Assembly (NCBI GenBank): GCA_964355015.1
Contig: CAYHCE010000015.1
Coordinates: 13,969-77,968 of the forward strand
Source of the DNA: CAYHCE01 sp964355015
GTDB taxonomy: Bacteria > Cyanobacteriota > Cyanobacteriia > PCC-6307 > Cyanobiaceae
Length of the DNA stretch: 64,000 nt
Reading direction: 5' to 3'
Part shown: positions 21,720 to 29,520 of the stretch, one piece after another
How positions within the stretch are numbered: the stretch's first letter is position 1
Layout of the letters: each line of letters starts with the position of its first letter
Position numbers and translations under genes: made by a program
Notes under the pieces: generated by a model
Database searches by the model: none
Told to the model about the DNA's origin: nothing
The model's input: only the letters and a program-made list of their open reading frames with translations

Positions 21720-22556
21720 ATGGGATTCCGACTTCACCTGCTCACCGGTGAGGAGTGGCGCAGCAGCCTGCGCACGGCTATCGCCGGGCTGATCGCCGCC
21801 GCGATCGCCCTGCGCTGGAGCGGCGACAACAGCGTCGACGTGTGGTATTGCCTCTACGGCGTGGCCCGCAGCAATCTCGCCGACCAGCGGCTGTCGGCGC
21901 GGCTGGCCCGCGAACGCATCCTGGGAACTCTGTTCGGCGGGGCGATCGGGGCGGGGCTGGTGCTGCTCGGCAACGGCTGGGCCCTTGTGGGTGTGGCCTA
22001 TCTGCTGGTGGAACTGCTGGGGAACCGCCTGGGTCTGAGCAGCGGCAGCCGCAGCAACGGCACCGTGGCGGCCGTGCTGCTGCTGATGGTGCCCGATTAC
22101 GGCAGGCAAGGCGCCAGCTGGGTGCTCCTGCGCACGCTCTGGCATCTGATCGGCCTGGCGATCGGCATGGCAGTGGAGCATCTGCTCTGGCCACGGGGCG
22201 ACAAGGAGCGGCTGGCGGAACTGGAGCACGAGCTGATCGTGCGGCTGCAGGGGCTGAACCGGGAGCCGGACCCGGCAGCATCCCAACGGCTGGAGAGACA
22301 GCTGGTCAGCGGTTTCCGCCGGATCCGCGAGCTGGCCGAGCAGGCGGCTGCGGCGGACCCGGCTGCCTGGGCGCAGCGGGGCGGGGACGAGCGGCTGCGG
22401 ACGCTGGAGCAGGCCGTGATCCACGGCACGGCTCTGGTGCGACACCCGCTCACGGCAGTGCCCGAGGGCCCCCTTGCCCGCCGCTGCATAGCGCTGGATC
22501 GCTGCGCTCTCGCCAGGCAGCTGGAGCGTCTGGGGGCGGTGGCATGGGCGGCCTGA
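21720..22556 (+). CDS. FUSC-type (aromatic acid exporter-like) membrane protein, first of pair
   Basis: A 278-residue protein from ATG 21720. The first 150 residues contain about five hydrophobic segments with the fusaric-acid-resistance/ArAE pattern (SSLRTAIAGLIAAAIALRW, ERILGTLFGGAIGAGLVLL). The rest is a soluble helical region (LERQLVSGFRRIRELAEQ). Classic FUSC proteins have two such membrane halves; this gene encodes one. The next gene starts 13 bases before this stop and encodes a second half, so a heteromeric pair is likely. Export of aromatic or amphipathic acids is a family-based inference. Confidence 0.75.
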   Translation: MGFRLHLLTGEEWRSSLRTAIAGLIAAAIALRWSGDNSVDVWYCLYGVARSNLADQRLSARLARERILGTLFGGAIGAGLVLLGNGWALVGVAYLLVELLGNRLGLSSGSRSNGTVAAVLLLMVPDYGRQGASWVLLRTLWHLIGLAIGMAVEHLLWPRGDKERLAELEHELIVRLQGLNREPDPAASQRLERQLVSGFRRIRELAEQAAAADPAAWAQRGGDERLRTLEQAVIHGTALVRHPLTAVPEGPLARRCIALDRCALARQLERLGAVAWAA

Positions 22557-23512
22557 ACCTGCCCCTCGTGCTGCGCAATGCCATCGTTCTCGCCGTGTCG
22601 GCGGGGCTGGCGGAGCTGTTTCAGCTGAGCGAGGGGGTCTTCCTGGTGCTGGCGGCCCTGATGACCCTGGAGGGCTCGATCGGTCAGGGGCTGGTGGCGG
22701 GTCGCGAACGGATCGTGGGCACGTTCTGTGGCAGCGCCGTCTGTCTGTTGGTGCTGGGAGTGCTGCACTGGCAGGGGGTGCCGGCAGCGGGCCTCGGCCT
22801 GGGCCTGGTGCGGGTGATGGGGCACAGCCTGGGGCTCGCCAGCGGCTTCATCGTGGGCGGCCATGTGGTGGCTGGATCGGTGGCGCACCACACCGCTGAC
22901 TGGCCCGTTTACGTGGCGCAGCGCAGCTTCGAGACGATCCTCGGAGTGCTGGCAGGGGTGCTGGCCGCCCGCTGGATCCTGCCGGTAAGGGCCAGCAGGA
23001 AGCTGCAGCTGGCCATGGAGCGGTGGCGTGGTGATCTGGCGGACGCCCTGCGCCAGCCCTGTGTCGCGCCGGGCCGGCTGACCGCATTGCGGGGCCGGCG
23101 CGATCAGTTGCTGGATCAGCTGCGCTTCGCCCGCGAGGAGCTGCCCGCCGGTGCGCGGGGGGTGGAGCTGGCGCGGCAGTGGGACCGGCAACTCTTTCAT
23201 GGCTCTGCGCTGCTGGGCTGCCTGCGGGACCTGGAGCCGCTGGAGCCTGCCGTCTCCCCCGACCTGGAGGATGCCTGCCGGGTCGTGCAGCGCAGCAGCG
23301 CCGACCGGCTCGAAGGCGCCGCGGCCCCGGACACCTTGCGGCAGGCCTGCAGGCGGCTCTCCGACTGCTGCACCCAGCTGGATCGGCAGGGCGAGACAGC
23401 GACGGCCGCCGCCATGGACGACCTGGCGCTGCGCCTCCATCGCACCCAGCTGATCGGCCACCACGCCGAGGCCTACGCCGGTGCCGGCTCCTCAGGGGGC
23501 GGCACCGGGTAG
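22544..23512 (+). CDS. FUSC-type membrane protein, second of pair
   Basis: A 322-residue protein from ATG 22544, overlapping the previous gene by 13 bases in another frame. The N-terminal 155 residues have about five hydrophobic segments with the family pattern (LVAGRERIVGTFCGSAVCLLV parallels the first gene; RSFETILGVLAGVLAA). A helical cytoplasmic C-terminal domain follows. The two proteins look like ancient duplicates of one half-module. Its 3' end overlaps the convergent FAD oxidoreductase by 21 bases. Confidence 0.75.
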   Translation: MGGLNLPLVLRNAIVLAVSAGLAELFQLSEGVFLVLAALMTLEGSIGQGLVAGRERIVGTFCGSAVCLLVLGVLHWQGVPAAGLGLGLVRVMGHSLGLASGFIVGGHVVAGSVAHHTADWPVYVAQRSFETILGVLAGVLAARWILPVRASRKLQLAMERWRGDLADALRQPCVAPGRLTALRGRRDQLLDQLRFAREELPAGARGVELARQWDRQLFHGSALLGCLRDLEPLEPAVSPDLEDACRVVQRSSADRLEGAAAPDTLRQACRRLSDCCTQLDRQGETATAAAMDDLALRLHRTQLIGHHAEAYAGAGSSGGGTG

Positions 23513-24715
23513 GCGGCCAGATGCGTCGGCGTCGCCGCCGATCGCGGCGGCCAGCAGGGGGGCCAGCGGCGGCAGCAGAGCGAAGGGCGCACCGAGACCG
23601 GCACAGACCCACAGACCCGGTGCTCCAGGCACCGCGCCGAACAGGGGGTGGCCGGAGGCCACGAACGTGACCGGTGTCTGGAGGAAGCGGGCCGGCACGG
23701 CGTCCAGGGCGGGCAGCAGATCCCGGAGCGCCTCACGCAACAGGGCCTCCAGGGGCGCCGGATCCGGCGGCGTGCCCAGCGCGACCCCAGGCCGCACCAG
23801 CGTGGTCTGCCCCAGCAGCAGGCCCTCACCCCAGGGTGCCAGACCCGCATCGACGATCACTTCCTCGCGCTGGAGATCGGCGCCACGGGACTCCAGTTCC
23901 CGCCGCCGGCCCAGCAGCGGCATCACGATGTCATGGCCGTCCCCGAGCACGCCGCCGCAGAGGCCCTCGGCGCTCGATTCGAGCAGAGCTGCCCGTGCGG
24001 CCGGGTCGTCGACCGCGAACAGGCCGGCCCAGCTGTGGCGCAGCCGATCTGGCAGGGCAGGCCAGAGGGCCCGGCAGCCGGCACCGGCGGCCAGCACGAC
24101 CTGATCGGCCTCCAGGATCTCGGCGGGGAGGCCGGATCCGGGTTCTCCTGGCGCCAGCTCCACCCGCCAGCCGGAGCCCGCTGGTCTCAGTGACGCGGCG
24201 GAGCGGCCCCGCAGCTCCACCCCCGCGGCCTGAAGGGCCCGCGGCAGGCCCCATTCCAGTCGGGTGGGATCCACGCGGGCGTAGTCCAGCCGCAGCATCC
24301 CCGGCAGCCGCTGGATCGCGGGGTTCTCCTGCTGGCGCGCCACCTGCGCCGCCACCGCGCCCACGGCTCCCTCCACCGCCCCGGCGTCCTGCTGCCGTTG
24401 CCAGTACAGCCGCAACGAGCAGGGCTGCCAGCCCAGCGGGCCATGGCGTTCCTCCAGACGCCGCCAGCAGGCGGGCGCCGTGGCCATCAGCGCGCCGAAG
24501 GATCCCGGCGGGCCGGCCCACCACGGCACGCCACCGTAGGTGTGCAGCGTGGCGGTGGCAGGTGGGGCCGCTGGTTCTTCCCCGAGGGCGGGGTCCAGCA
24601 GCACCACCTGCGCTCCCCGCTCGGCCAGGGCCAGGGCGGTGAGGCCGCCAGCCAGCCCGGCCCCGATGACGCCGACCTCGGTCCCGCTGACACCGACATC
24701 GCCACCGCTGCCCAT
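23492..24715 (-). CDS. FAD-dependent oxidoreductase, DAO family
   Basis: A 407-residue flavoprotein of the D-amino-acid oxidase/glycine oxidase fold. The Rossmann motif is VGVIGAGLAGGLTALALAERGAQVVLLD, cut here into GAGLAGG (about 18-24) and the acidic end of beta-2. A second FAD contact, ADQVVLAAGA, lies near 205, and the C-terminal block GLWVCAGLGAPFALLPP is typical. The substrate amine is unknown. It follows the CyanoP gene by 10 bases on the reverse strand, so the two are probably co-transcribed; I see no functional reason for the pairing. Confidence 0.85.
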   Translation of the reverse strand: MGSGGDVGVSGTEVGVIGAGLAGGLTALALAERGAQVVLLDPALGEEPAAPPATATLHTYGGVPWWAGPPGSFGALMATAPACWRRLEERHGPLGWQPCSLRLYWQRQQDAGAVEGAVGAVAAQVARQQENPAIQRLPGMLRLDYARVDPTRLEWGLPRALQAAGVELRGRSAASLRPAGSGWRVELAPGEPGSGLPAEILEADQVVLAAGAGCRALWPALPDRLRHSWAGLFAVDDPAARAALLESSAEGLCGGVLGDGHDIVMPLLGRRRELESRGADLQREEVIVDAGLAPWGEGLLLGQTTLVRPGVALGTPPDPAPLEALLREALRDLLPALDAVPARFLQTPVTFVASGHPLFGAVPGAPGLWVCAGLGAPFALLPPLAPLLAAAIGGDADASGRLPGAAP

Positions 24716-24725
24716 GGCCTCGGCC

Positions 24726-25310
24726 TCAGATCTGCAGGGTGAAGGAGCTGATGACGCTTTGGAACAGATCCTTCACCTTCGGCCAGCGCACCTCGTTGGT
24801 GCTGGCCGCCAGGGTGTAGAGGCGGCCGCGGTCGACCACCACCGTGGCCAGTTCGTGGCGGTCGCGGTCGGCCAGGTGGACGGCGAACTCGAGGTCGTAG
24901 AAGGTGTGGCTGCCGTCCTGGCGTTCCACCGCCTCCACCAGCTCGGCGACGCGGCCGCTGCCCTCAGGCGCGATCACGACCCGGCGCAGCTTCTCGCCCA
25001 CCGCCACGGCACTGCCGAGCGATTCCAGCTCGTTGGTGGGATTCACGTCGGAGATCACGAGGCTGAGGGTCTCATCGCTGTGGATCAGGTCGTGGAAGAC
25101 CACCTGGGGGCCGTTCGTGACGGCCACCCGGGTCCAGCCGGTGGGATAGAGGAAGGCGTAACGCCCGTCGGGGCTCTGGAAGGAGTTCAGCCCGGCGGCC
25201 GCGGCACTGCAGCCCGCCAGCCCGCCCACCAGCACGAGGGCAGCGAGCAGCAGGCCCAGCAGACCCCGCAGCACGGGAAGGCGAACGGGAACGGGCGGAC
25301 GCGACGCCAT
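24726..25310 (-). CDS. CyanoP, PsbP-like photosystem II lipoprotein
   Basis: This 194-residue protein has a signal peptide and lipobox LAGC (Cys near residue 34), then a PsbP domain: FQSPDGRYAFLYPTGWTRV, VVFHDLIHSDETLSLVISDV and the C-terminal WPKVKDLFQSVISSF. CyanoP is a lumenal lipoprotein that helps early photosystem II assembly. This gene is the clearest sign that the first half of the window comes from an oxygenic cyanobacterium. Its stop is 10 bases from the oxidoreductase start. Confidence 0.92.
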   Translation of the reverse strand: MASRPPVPVRLPVLRGLLGLLLAALVLVGGLAGCSAAAAGLNSFQSPDGRYAFLYPTGWTRVAVTNGPQVVFHDLIHSDETLSLVISDVNPTNELESLGSAVAVGEKLRRVVIAPEGSGRVAELVEAVERQDGSHTFYDLEFAVHLADRDRHELATVVVDRGRLYTLAASTNEVRWPKVKDLFQSVISSFTLQI

Positions 25311-25426
25311 GGCGTGGGGGGCAAACGGGAGGAGTGTCAGGACACCCTCTGCATTCTTGCCGGTCCGCCGGGACCCAGCGCGGGATCGGAACCGCCCCCT
25401 AGATTCCGCCCAGTTGCGGCGGTCCC

Positions 25427-26026
25427 CTGAGCGGCTTCACCAGGCCTCTGGCCCGGCTGATCGATCAGTTCGAGCGGCTGCCGGGGATCGGGCCGCGCAC
25501 GGCTCAGCGTCTGGCCCTCCACCTGCTGCGTCAGCCCGAGGAGCAGATCCACGCCTTCGCCGATGCCCTGTTGGCGGCTCGCAGCCAGGTGGGCCAGTGC
25601 CAGCGTTGCTTCCATCTCTCGGCGGAGCCGCTGTGCGAGCTCTGCCGCAACGAGGAGCGCCGCAACGGCCAGCTCTGCGTGGTGGCCGACTCCCGCGATC
25701 TGCTGGCCCTGGAGCGCACCCGCGAGTTCAGGGGCAGCTACCACGTGCTGGGCGGGCTGATCTCACCGATGGACGGAGTGGGGCCGGAGCTCCTCCACAT
25801 CCAGCCCCTGGTGGAGCGGGTGGACAGGGAGGCAATCACCGAGGTGATCCTGGCCTTGACACCGAGCGTGGAGGGGGACACCACCAGCCTCTACCTGGCC
25901 CGGCTGCTGCGGCCATTCAGTCTGGTGAGCCGCATTGCCTATGGCCTGCCTGTAGGCAGTGAGCTGGACTATGCCGACGAGGTGACACTGGCGCGGGCCC
26001 TGGAGGGCCGGCGCACGATGGAGTGA
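25427..26026 (+). CDS. recR: recombination mediator RecR (start codon unusual)
   Basis: RecR acts with RecO and RecF to load RecA. The protein has the helix-hairpin-helix LIDQFERLPGIGPRTAQRLA, a Cys4 zinc finger (CQRCFHLSAEPLCELC) and a Toprim domain (CVVADSRDLLALERT, then LGGLISPMDGVGP). After the TAG at 25400 no ATG, GTG or TTG occurs in frame before the conserved N-terminus. CTG 25427 (giving 199 residues, the family length) or ATT 25403 are the only candidates upstream of FTRPLARLIDQF. The next in-frame TTG, at 25571, would delete the HhH region. The stop lies 2 bases before the lipA ATG. Confidence 0.85.
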   Translation: MSGFTRPLARLIDQFERLPGIGPRTAQRLALHLLRQPEEQIHAFADALLAARSQVGQCQRCFHLSAEPLCELCRNEERRNGQLCVVADSRDLLALERTREFRGSYHVLGGLISPMDGVGPELLHIQPLVERVDREAITEVILALTPSVEGDTTSLYLARLLRPFSLVSRIAYGLPVGSELDYADEVTLARALEGRRTME

Positions 26027-26028
26027 CG

Positions 26029-26991
26029 ATGTCGGCCCGTTCCAGTAGCCGCTACAGCGCCATCGCTCCGGCCGAACGCCTGCCGGACTGGCTGCGGCTG
26101 CCGGTGGGCACGGCCTCGCAGCTGGAGGCCGTGCAGGGCGTGGTGAAAGGCCAGCGGCTGCACACGATCTGCGAGGAAGGCCGCTGCCCGAACCGGGGCG
26201 AGTGCTACGCCGCCGGCACCGCCACGTTTCTGCTGGGTGGCCCGATCTGCACGCGGAGCTGTGCCTTCTGCCAGGTGGACAAGGGCATGCAGCCCCAGCC
26301 GCTCGATACCGCAGAGGCAGAGCGTGTGGCCGAGGCGGTGGAGCGGCTGGGGCTGCGCTACGTGGTGCTCACGGCCGTGGCCCGCGACGATCTGGCCGAC
26401 CACGGGGCGTCGCTGTTCACCGGAACGATGACGGCGATTCGGAGGCGCGAGCCGCTGATCGCGATCGAAGTGCTCACGCCTGACTTCTGGGGTGGCCACC
26501 GTGACGAGGCGGACGGGATGGCCGCCCAGCGGCGGCGGCTGGAAGCGGTGCTGGCGGCGCAGCCTGTGTGCTTCAACCACAATCTTGAAACGGTGCGGCG
26601 GCTGCAGGGGGAGGTGAGGCGCGGAGCCACCTATGCACGGTCGCTGGGGTTGCTGGCGGCGGCGCGGCAGCTGGCTCCTGCCATCCCCACCAAATCGGGG
26701 CTGATGCTCGGGCTGGGGGAGACCTTCGACGAGGTGGTGGAGGCCCTGGCGGATCTGCAGGCCGCTGGCTGCCAGCGGTTGACGCTGGGGCAGTACCTGC
26801 GGCCGTCGTTGGCCCATCTGCCGGTGGCCCGGTACTGGGAACCTGCGGCGTTCGAGCGGCTGGGCACGATCGCCCGGGGGATGGGATTCACGCAGGTGCG
26901 AAGCGGGCCGCTGGTGCGGAGCAGCTATCACGCGGGGGATCACGGAGGGAATGCCAGGGTGTCGAAGGAGAATCAGCCAGACGACGAGTAA
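26029..26991 (+). CDS. lipA: lipoyl synthase
   Basis: A 320-residue radical SAM enzyme that inserts two sulfurs into protein-bound octanoyl groups. The auxiliary cluster motif CEEGRCPNRGEC and the radical SAM CTRSCAFC motif are both present, followed by VLTAVARDDLADHGA and FNHNLETVRRLQ. The C-terminal RSSYHA holds the conserved Ser that ligates the auxiliary cluster. ATG 26029 is preferred to GTG 26023, which overlaps recR. The 3' end overlaps the convergent SDR gene by 19 bases. Confidence 0.95.
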   Translation: MSARSSSRYSAIAPAERLPDWLRLPVGTASQLEAVQGVVKGQRLHTICEEGRCPNRGECYAAGTATFLLGGPICTRSCAFCQVDKGMQPQPLDTAEAERVAEAVERLGLRYVVLTAVARDDLADHGASLFTGTMTAIRRREPLIAIEVLTPDFWGGHRDEADGMAAQRRRLEAVLAAQPVCFNHNLETVRRLQGEVRRGATYARSLGLLAAARQLAPAIPTKSGLMLGLGETFDEVVEALADLQAAGCQRLTLGQYLRPSLAHLPVARYWEPAAFERLGTIARGMGFTQVRSGPLVRSSYHAGDHGGNARVSKENQPDDE

Positions 26992-27731
26992 CCACCATCG
27001 ACGGCGATCGTCGCGCCGGTGATGAAATCCGATGCGGAACTCGCCAGAAAGACGGCGATCCCCTCGAAGTCGGCGATCGTGCCCCACCGCCCTGAGGGGG
27101 AACGCGCCAGCACGCGCTCATTGAGCCCCTCGATGGCCTGCCGTGCCTCGCGCGTGAGATCGGTGTCGATATAACCAGGCAGGATGGCGTTGACCTGAAT
27201 GTTGTCCCTTGCCCAGGCCACGGCAAGGGATTTCGTGAGCTGAACCATGCCGCCTTTGCTGGCGCCGTAGGCCGGCGCGACAGGAGATCCAAACAGGGAA
27301 AGCATCGAACCGATCATGATGATCTTTCCGCTCCGGTTCGCCTTCATGTGTGGGTAGGCGAAGCGTGAACACAGGAAGGCGCTGGTGAGATTCGTGTCCA
27401 TCACCTGGTGCCACTCCTCAAGCGAAAGGTCCTGTGCCGGCTTACGGATGTTGATGCCGGCATTGTTGACGAGGACATCAAGCCGGCCATAACGCTTCAC
27501 GGTTTGTTCCATGAGTGCCTCAACAGAGCGTTCGTCGCTGACATCCACGGCAATCGCAACGGCATCGGAGCCAAGCGCTTTCAACTCCAGAACAGCGGCA
27601 GTCGATTTCTCTTTGTTTCGGGCCGCCACGACGACGCACGCTCCCGCCTGAGCCAGGCCCCTGGCCATGCCGAGACCAATCCCGCCGTTTCCGCCAGTGA
27701 CGATCGCAACTCGGTTGGTCAGTGCAAGCAT
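26973..27731 (-). CDS. short-chain dehydrogenase/reductase, gluconate 5-dehydrogenase / KduD-like
   Basis: A 252-residue classical SDR. The cofactor motif is TGGNGGIG (12-19), followed by NNAG (89-92) and the catalytic Ser142, Tyr155 and Lys159 (YGASK). The C-terminal FITGATIAVDGGYSSSG is standard. The pattern resembles sugar-acid dehydrogenases (2-deoxy-D-gluconate 3-dehydrogenase, gluconate 5-dehydrogenase), but SDR substrates are hard to assign. Lysine is more often AAA-free but overall GC is visibly lower than in the neighbours, and a long gene-poor, lower-GC stretch lies upstream. This suggests recent acquisition. Confidence 0.88.
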   Translation of the reverse strand: MLALTNRVAIVTGGNGGIGLGMARGLAQAGACVVVAARNKEKSTAAVLELKALGSDAVAIAVDVSDERSVEALMEQTVKRYGRLDVLVNNAGINIRKPAQDLSLEEWHQVMDTNLTSAFLCSRFAYPHMKANRSGKIIMIGSMLSLFGSPVAPAYGASKGGMVQLTKSLAVAWARDNIQVNAILPGYIDTDLTREARQAIEGLNERVLARSPSGRWGTIADFEGIAVFLASSASDFITGATIAVDGGYSSSG

Positions 27732-28224
27732 TCCAAGCTCTCCTGCGGGGGTGGAAAGCGATTCACACCAGGCTCAAGAGGAGCCAGAAGAATTGCTGTT
27801 GAGTGATGCGTGGATCGCATCGGTTAAAGAGTCTAGCGTTTCAGATCCAGGCCAAAGAAAGAGGATATCTCAGGAAACACAATACCTGAATAGGGTCTGG
27901 GGGATGATGCCTCTCTCAATGGAGTGACGGTTGATGACCATCGATGCCCAGTGCTCTGAAGGGAGCGGCAGTCTGCGGCGCAGTCTTGCCTGGGTATCTC
28001 GTGCCAGTTGGTGGAAGTGGATCTGAATTCGTAGATTCTGGCACATCTCTCTCCCCCTTCCCTATGGAGGGCCGGCAGGCAATGCTCAGCCCTTCAGAGA
28101 CAATGACGGAACGCCTGAGATCACAATGAGTCCCGCTGCTGCCGCTGTTCCTGGGCCGTCTTCTTCAGGCGAAGCGATTGAGAAGTGCCCACGCCGTCAT
28201 GCTGGCCGTAGTCCTCGTGACCCG
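27732..28224. other. gene-poor, lower-GC region upstream of the SDR gene
   Basis: About 490 bases contain no convincing gene; short frames at 27667-27927 and 27944-28129 have unnatural composition. The base composition is noticeably richer in A and T than the surrounding DNA. An imperfect operator-like inverted repeat, TCAGG-N10-CCTGA, lies at 27870-27889, about 140 bases upstream of the SDR start. The SDR promoter is probably in this region. Confidence 0.4.
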
Positions 28225-28971
28225 ATGGCCCCGAACGCCCGGCGGACGTCCCACTGGCCCTGCCGCTCCACCGTCCTGACGCGCCTGGTGCTGAGCGTCG
28301 CGGTCGTATCGATCTCGGCGCCGTCGGCCCGGGCGCAGATCGCGCCTCTCATCCCCCTGGCTGAGCCCGGCGGCCAGGCACTGCTGGTGGAAAGCCGGGA
28401 CCGTGCCGATTACGGGCCGCTCGCCGAGCAGTTTCTCACCCAGGCGAACCTGGCCTATTGCGGCGTGGCCAGCATGGTGATGGTGCTCAACAGCCTGGCG
28501 GTTCAGGCGCCGCAGGCGGCGGGCTATGGCGCCTACCGCTTCTGGACCCAGGACAACGTCTTCGATGATCCGGCCAGCCGCGGGGTTGTTGCTCCTGAGG
28601 TCGTGGCCAGACAGGGCATGACGCTGCAGCAGCTGTCGGCCCTGCTCGCCAGTCACGGACTTGCTGTGCGGACCCTCCACGGTGACCAGATCAGCCTTGA
28701 GCGCTTCCGCCTTCTGCTGCGCAGCAACATGCTCGAACCGGGTGATCGGCTGCTGGTCAACTACGACCGCCGGGCCCTGGGACAGGCCGGTGGTGGCCAC
28801 ATCTCGCCGGTGGCGGCCTATCACGAAGCCAGTGACCGCGTGCTGATCCTGGATGTGGCGCGCTACCGGTATCCGTCGATGTGGGTGCCGGTGACCGATC
28901 TGTGGCACGCCATGCGCATGGTGGATGGCAGCTCGGGCCGCAGCCGCGGCCTGGTGAGCATCCGGCGCTGA
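28225..28971 (+). CDS. phytochelatin synthase-like cysteine peptidase, exported
   Basis: A 248-residue protein from ATG 28225; an upstream ATG at 28126 adds 33 unconvincing residues. A signal peptide (LTRLVLSVAVVSISA) ends at ARA-Q near residue 37. The catalytic triad of the phytochelatin synthase fold is visible: Cys79 in AYCGVASMVMVLNSL, His in GGGHISPVAAYH and Asp in VLILDVARYRYPSMWV. Bacterial homologues such as the Nostoc one hydrolyse glutathione to gamma-Glu-Cys and make little phytochelatin. An exported form would act on periplasmic glutathione or conjugates (inference). It converges on the GNAT gene with a 6-base gap. Confidence 0.88.
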   Translation: MAPNARRTSHWPCRSTVLTRLVLSVAVVSISAPSARAQIAPLIPLAEPGGQALLVESRDRADYGPLAEQFLTQANLAYCGVASMVMVLNSLAVQAPQAAGYGAYRFWTQDNVFDDPASRGVVAPEVVARQGMTLQQLSALLASHGLAVRTLHGDQISLERFRLLLRSNMLEPGDRLLVNYDRRALGQAGGGHISPVAAYHEASDRVLILDVARYRYPSMWVPVTDLWHAMRMVDGSSGRSRGLVSIRR

Positions 28972-28977
28972 TCGTGA

Positions 28978-29520
28978 TCACCGGCCTGTGCCCCTGCCGG
29001 TCTCCCCCGGCGGGATTCCCAGCCATCGCTCACTGCGCCGCAGGCCCTCCTGGCAGTCCCCGTGCATCAGCAGGCCGGAACCGCCCCACACCATGCGCAG
29101 GGCCAGGTCCAAGGGCCCGGCCTCCACCTCCCGCACCGGCCGGAATCCCAGCCGGCGGAAGTAGCGCACCAGGCGCCTGTGCTGCCGCTCCTCGTCGCGG
29201 ATCGCCAGCAGCTGGGCGGTGCGGCACGGGGTGTTCTCCAGTGCCCAGGCGAAGGTGGCCGCCCAGATCAGTGAACCCACAGCCGCGCCGGCCTGCCCGG
29301 CCGCCTGTGCCTGCACGCGCAGCGTGTCCAGATGGAGGCCGGCTGAGGTGGGGAGCGCCCAGCCCTTGAGCTCCCCCAGCAGCAGAGGTGCCTGCGCTGG
29401 CCGCTGCTGCGCTACCCCCACCCTCAGTGTCCACAGCCCCAGCGGCCGACTCACCTGCAGCCGCAGCAGCAGGCCCTGCGCCGCCGCCCATGCCTCCAGT
29501 TCCGCAAGGTCTGCGCTCAT
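28978..29520 (-). CDS. GNAT-like N-acetyltransferase, cyanobacterial type
   Basis: A 180-residue protein from ATG 29520. The C-terminal half has a GNAT-like end: LLAIRDEERQHRRLVRYFRRLGFRPVREVE, where LVRYFRRLGF resembles motif B (yYxxlGF). The acetyl-CoA loop is not textbook, so activity is uncertain. The end (GLLMHGDCQEGLRRSERWLG) is a feature I associate with a conserved cyanobacterial and plastid family. Its ATG overlaps the stop of the GST fusion (ATGA), making it the last gene of the long reverse operon. Confidence 0.65.
   Translation of the reverse strand: MSADLAELEAWAAAQGLLLRLQVSRPLGLWTLRVGVAQQRPAQAPLLLGELKGWALPTSAGLHLDTLRVQAQAAGQAGAAVGSLIWAATFAWALENTPCRTAQLLAIRDEERQHRRLVRYFRRLGFRPVREVEAGPLDLALRMVWGGSGLLMHGDCQEGLRRSERWLGIPPGETGRGTGR

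Noticed and set aside
27667..28129. Two short frames in the SDR upstream region
   Set aside because: Unnatural composition and no ribosome-binding site; one overlaps the SDR start.
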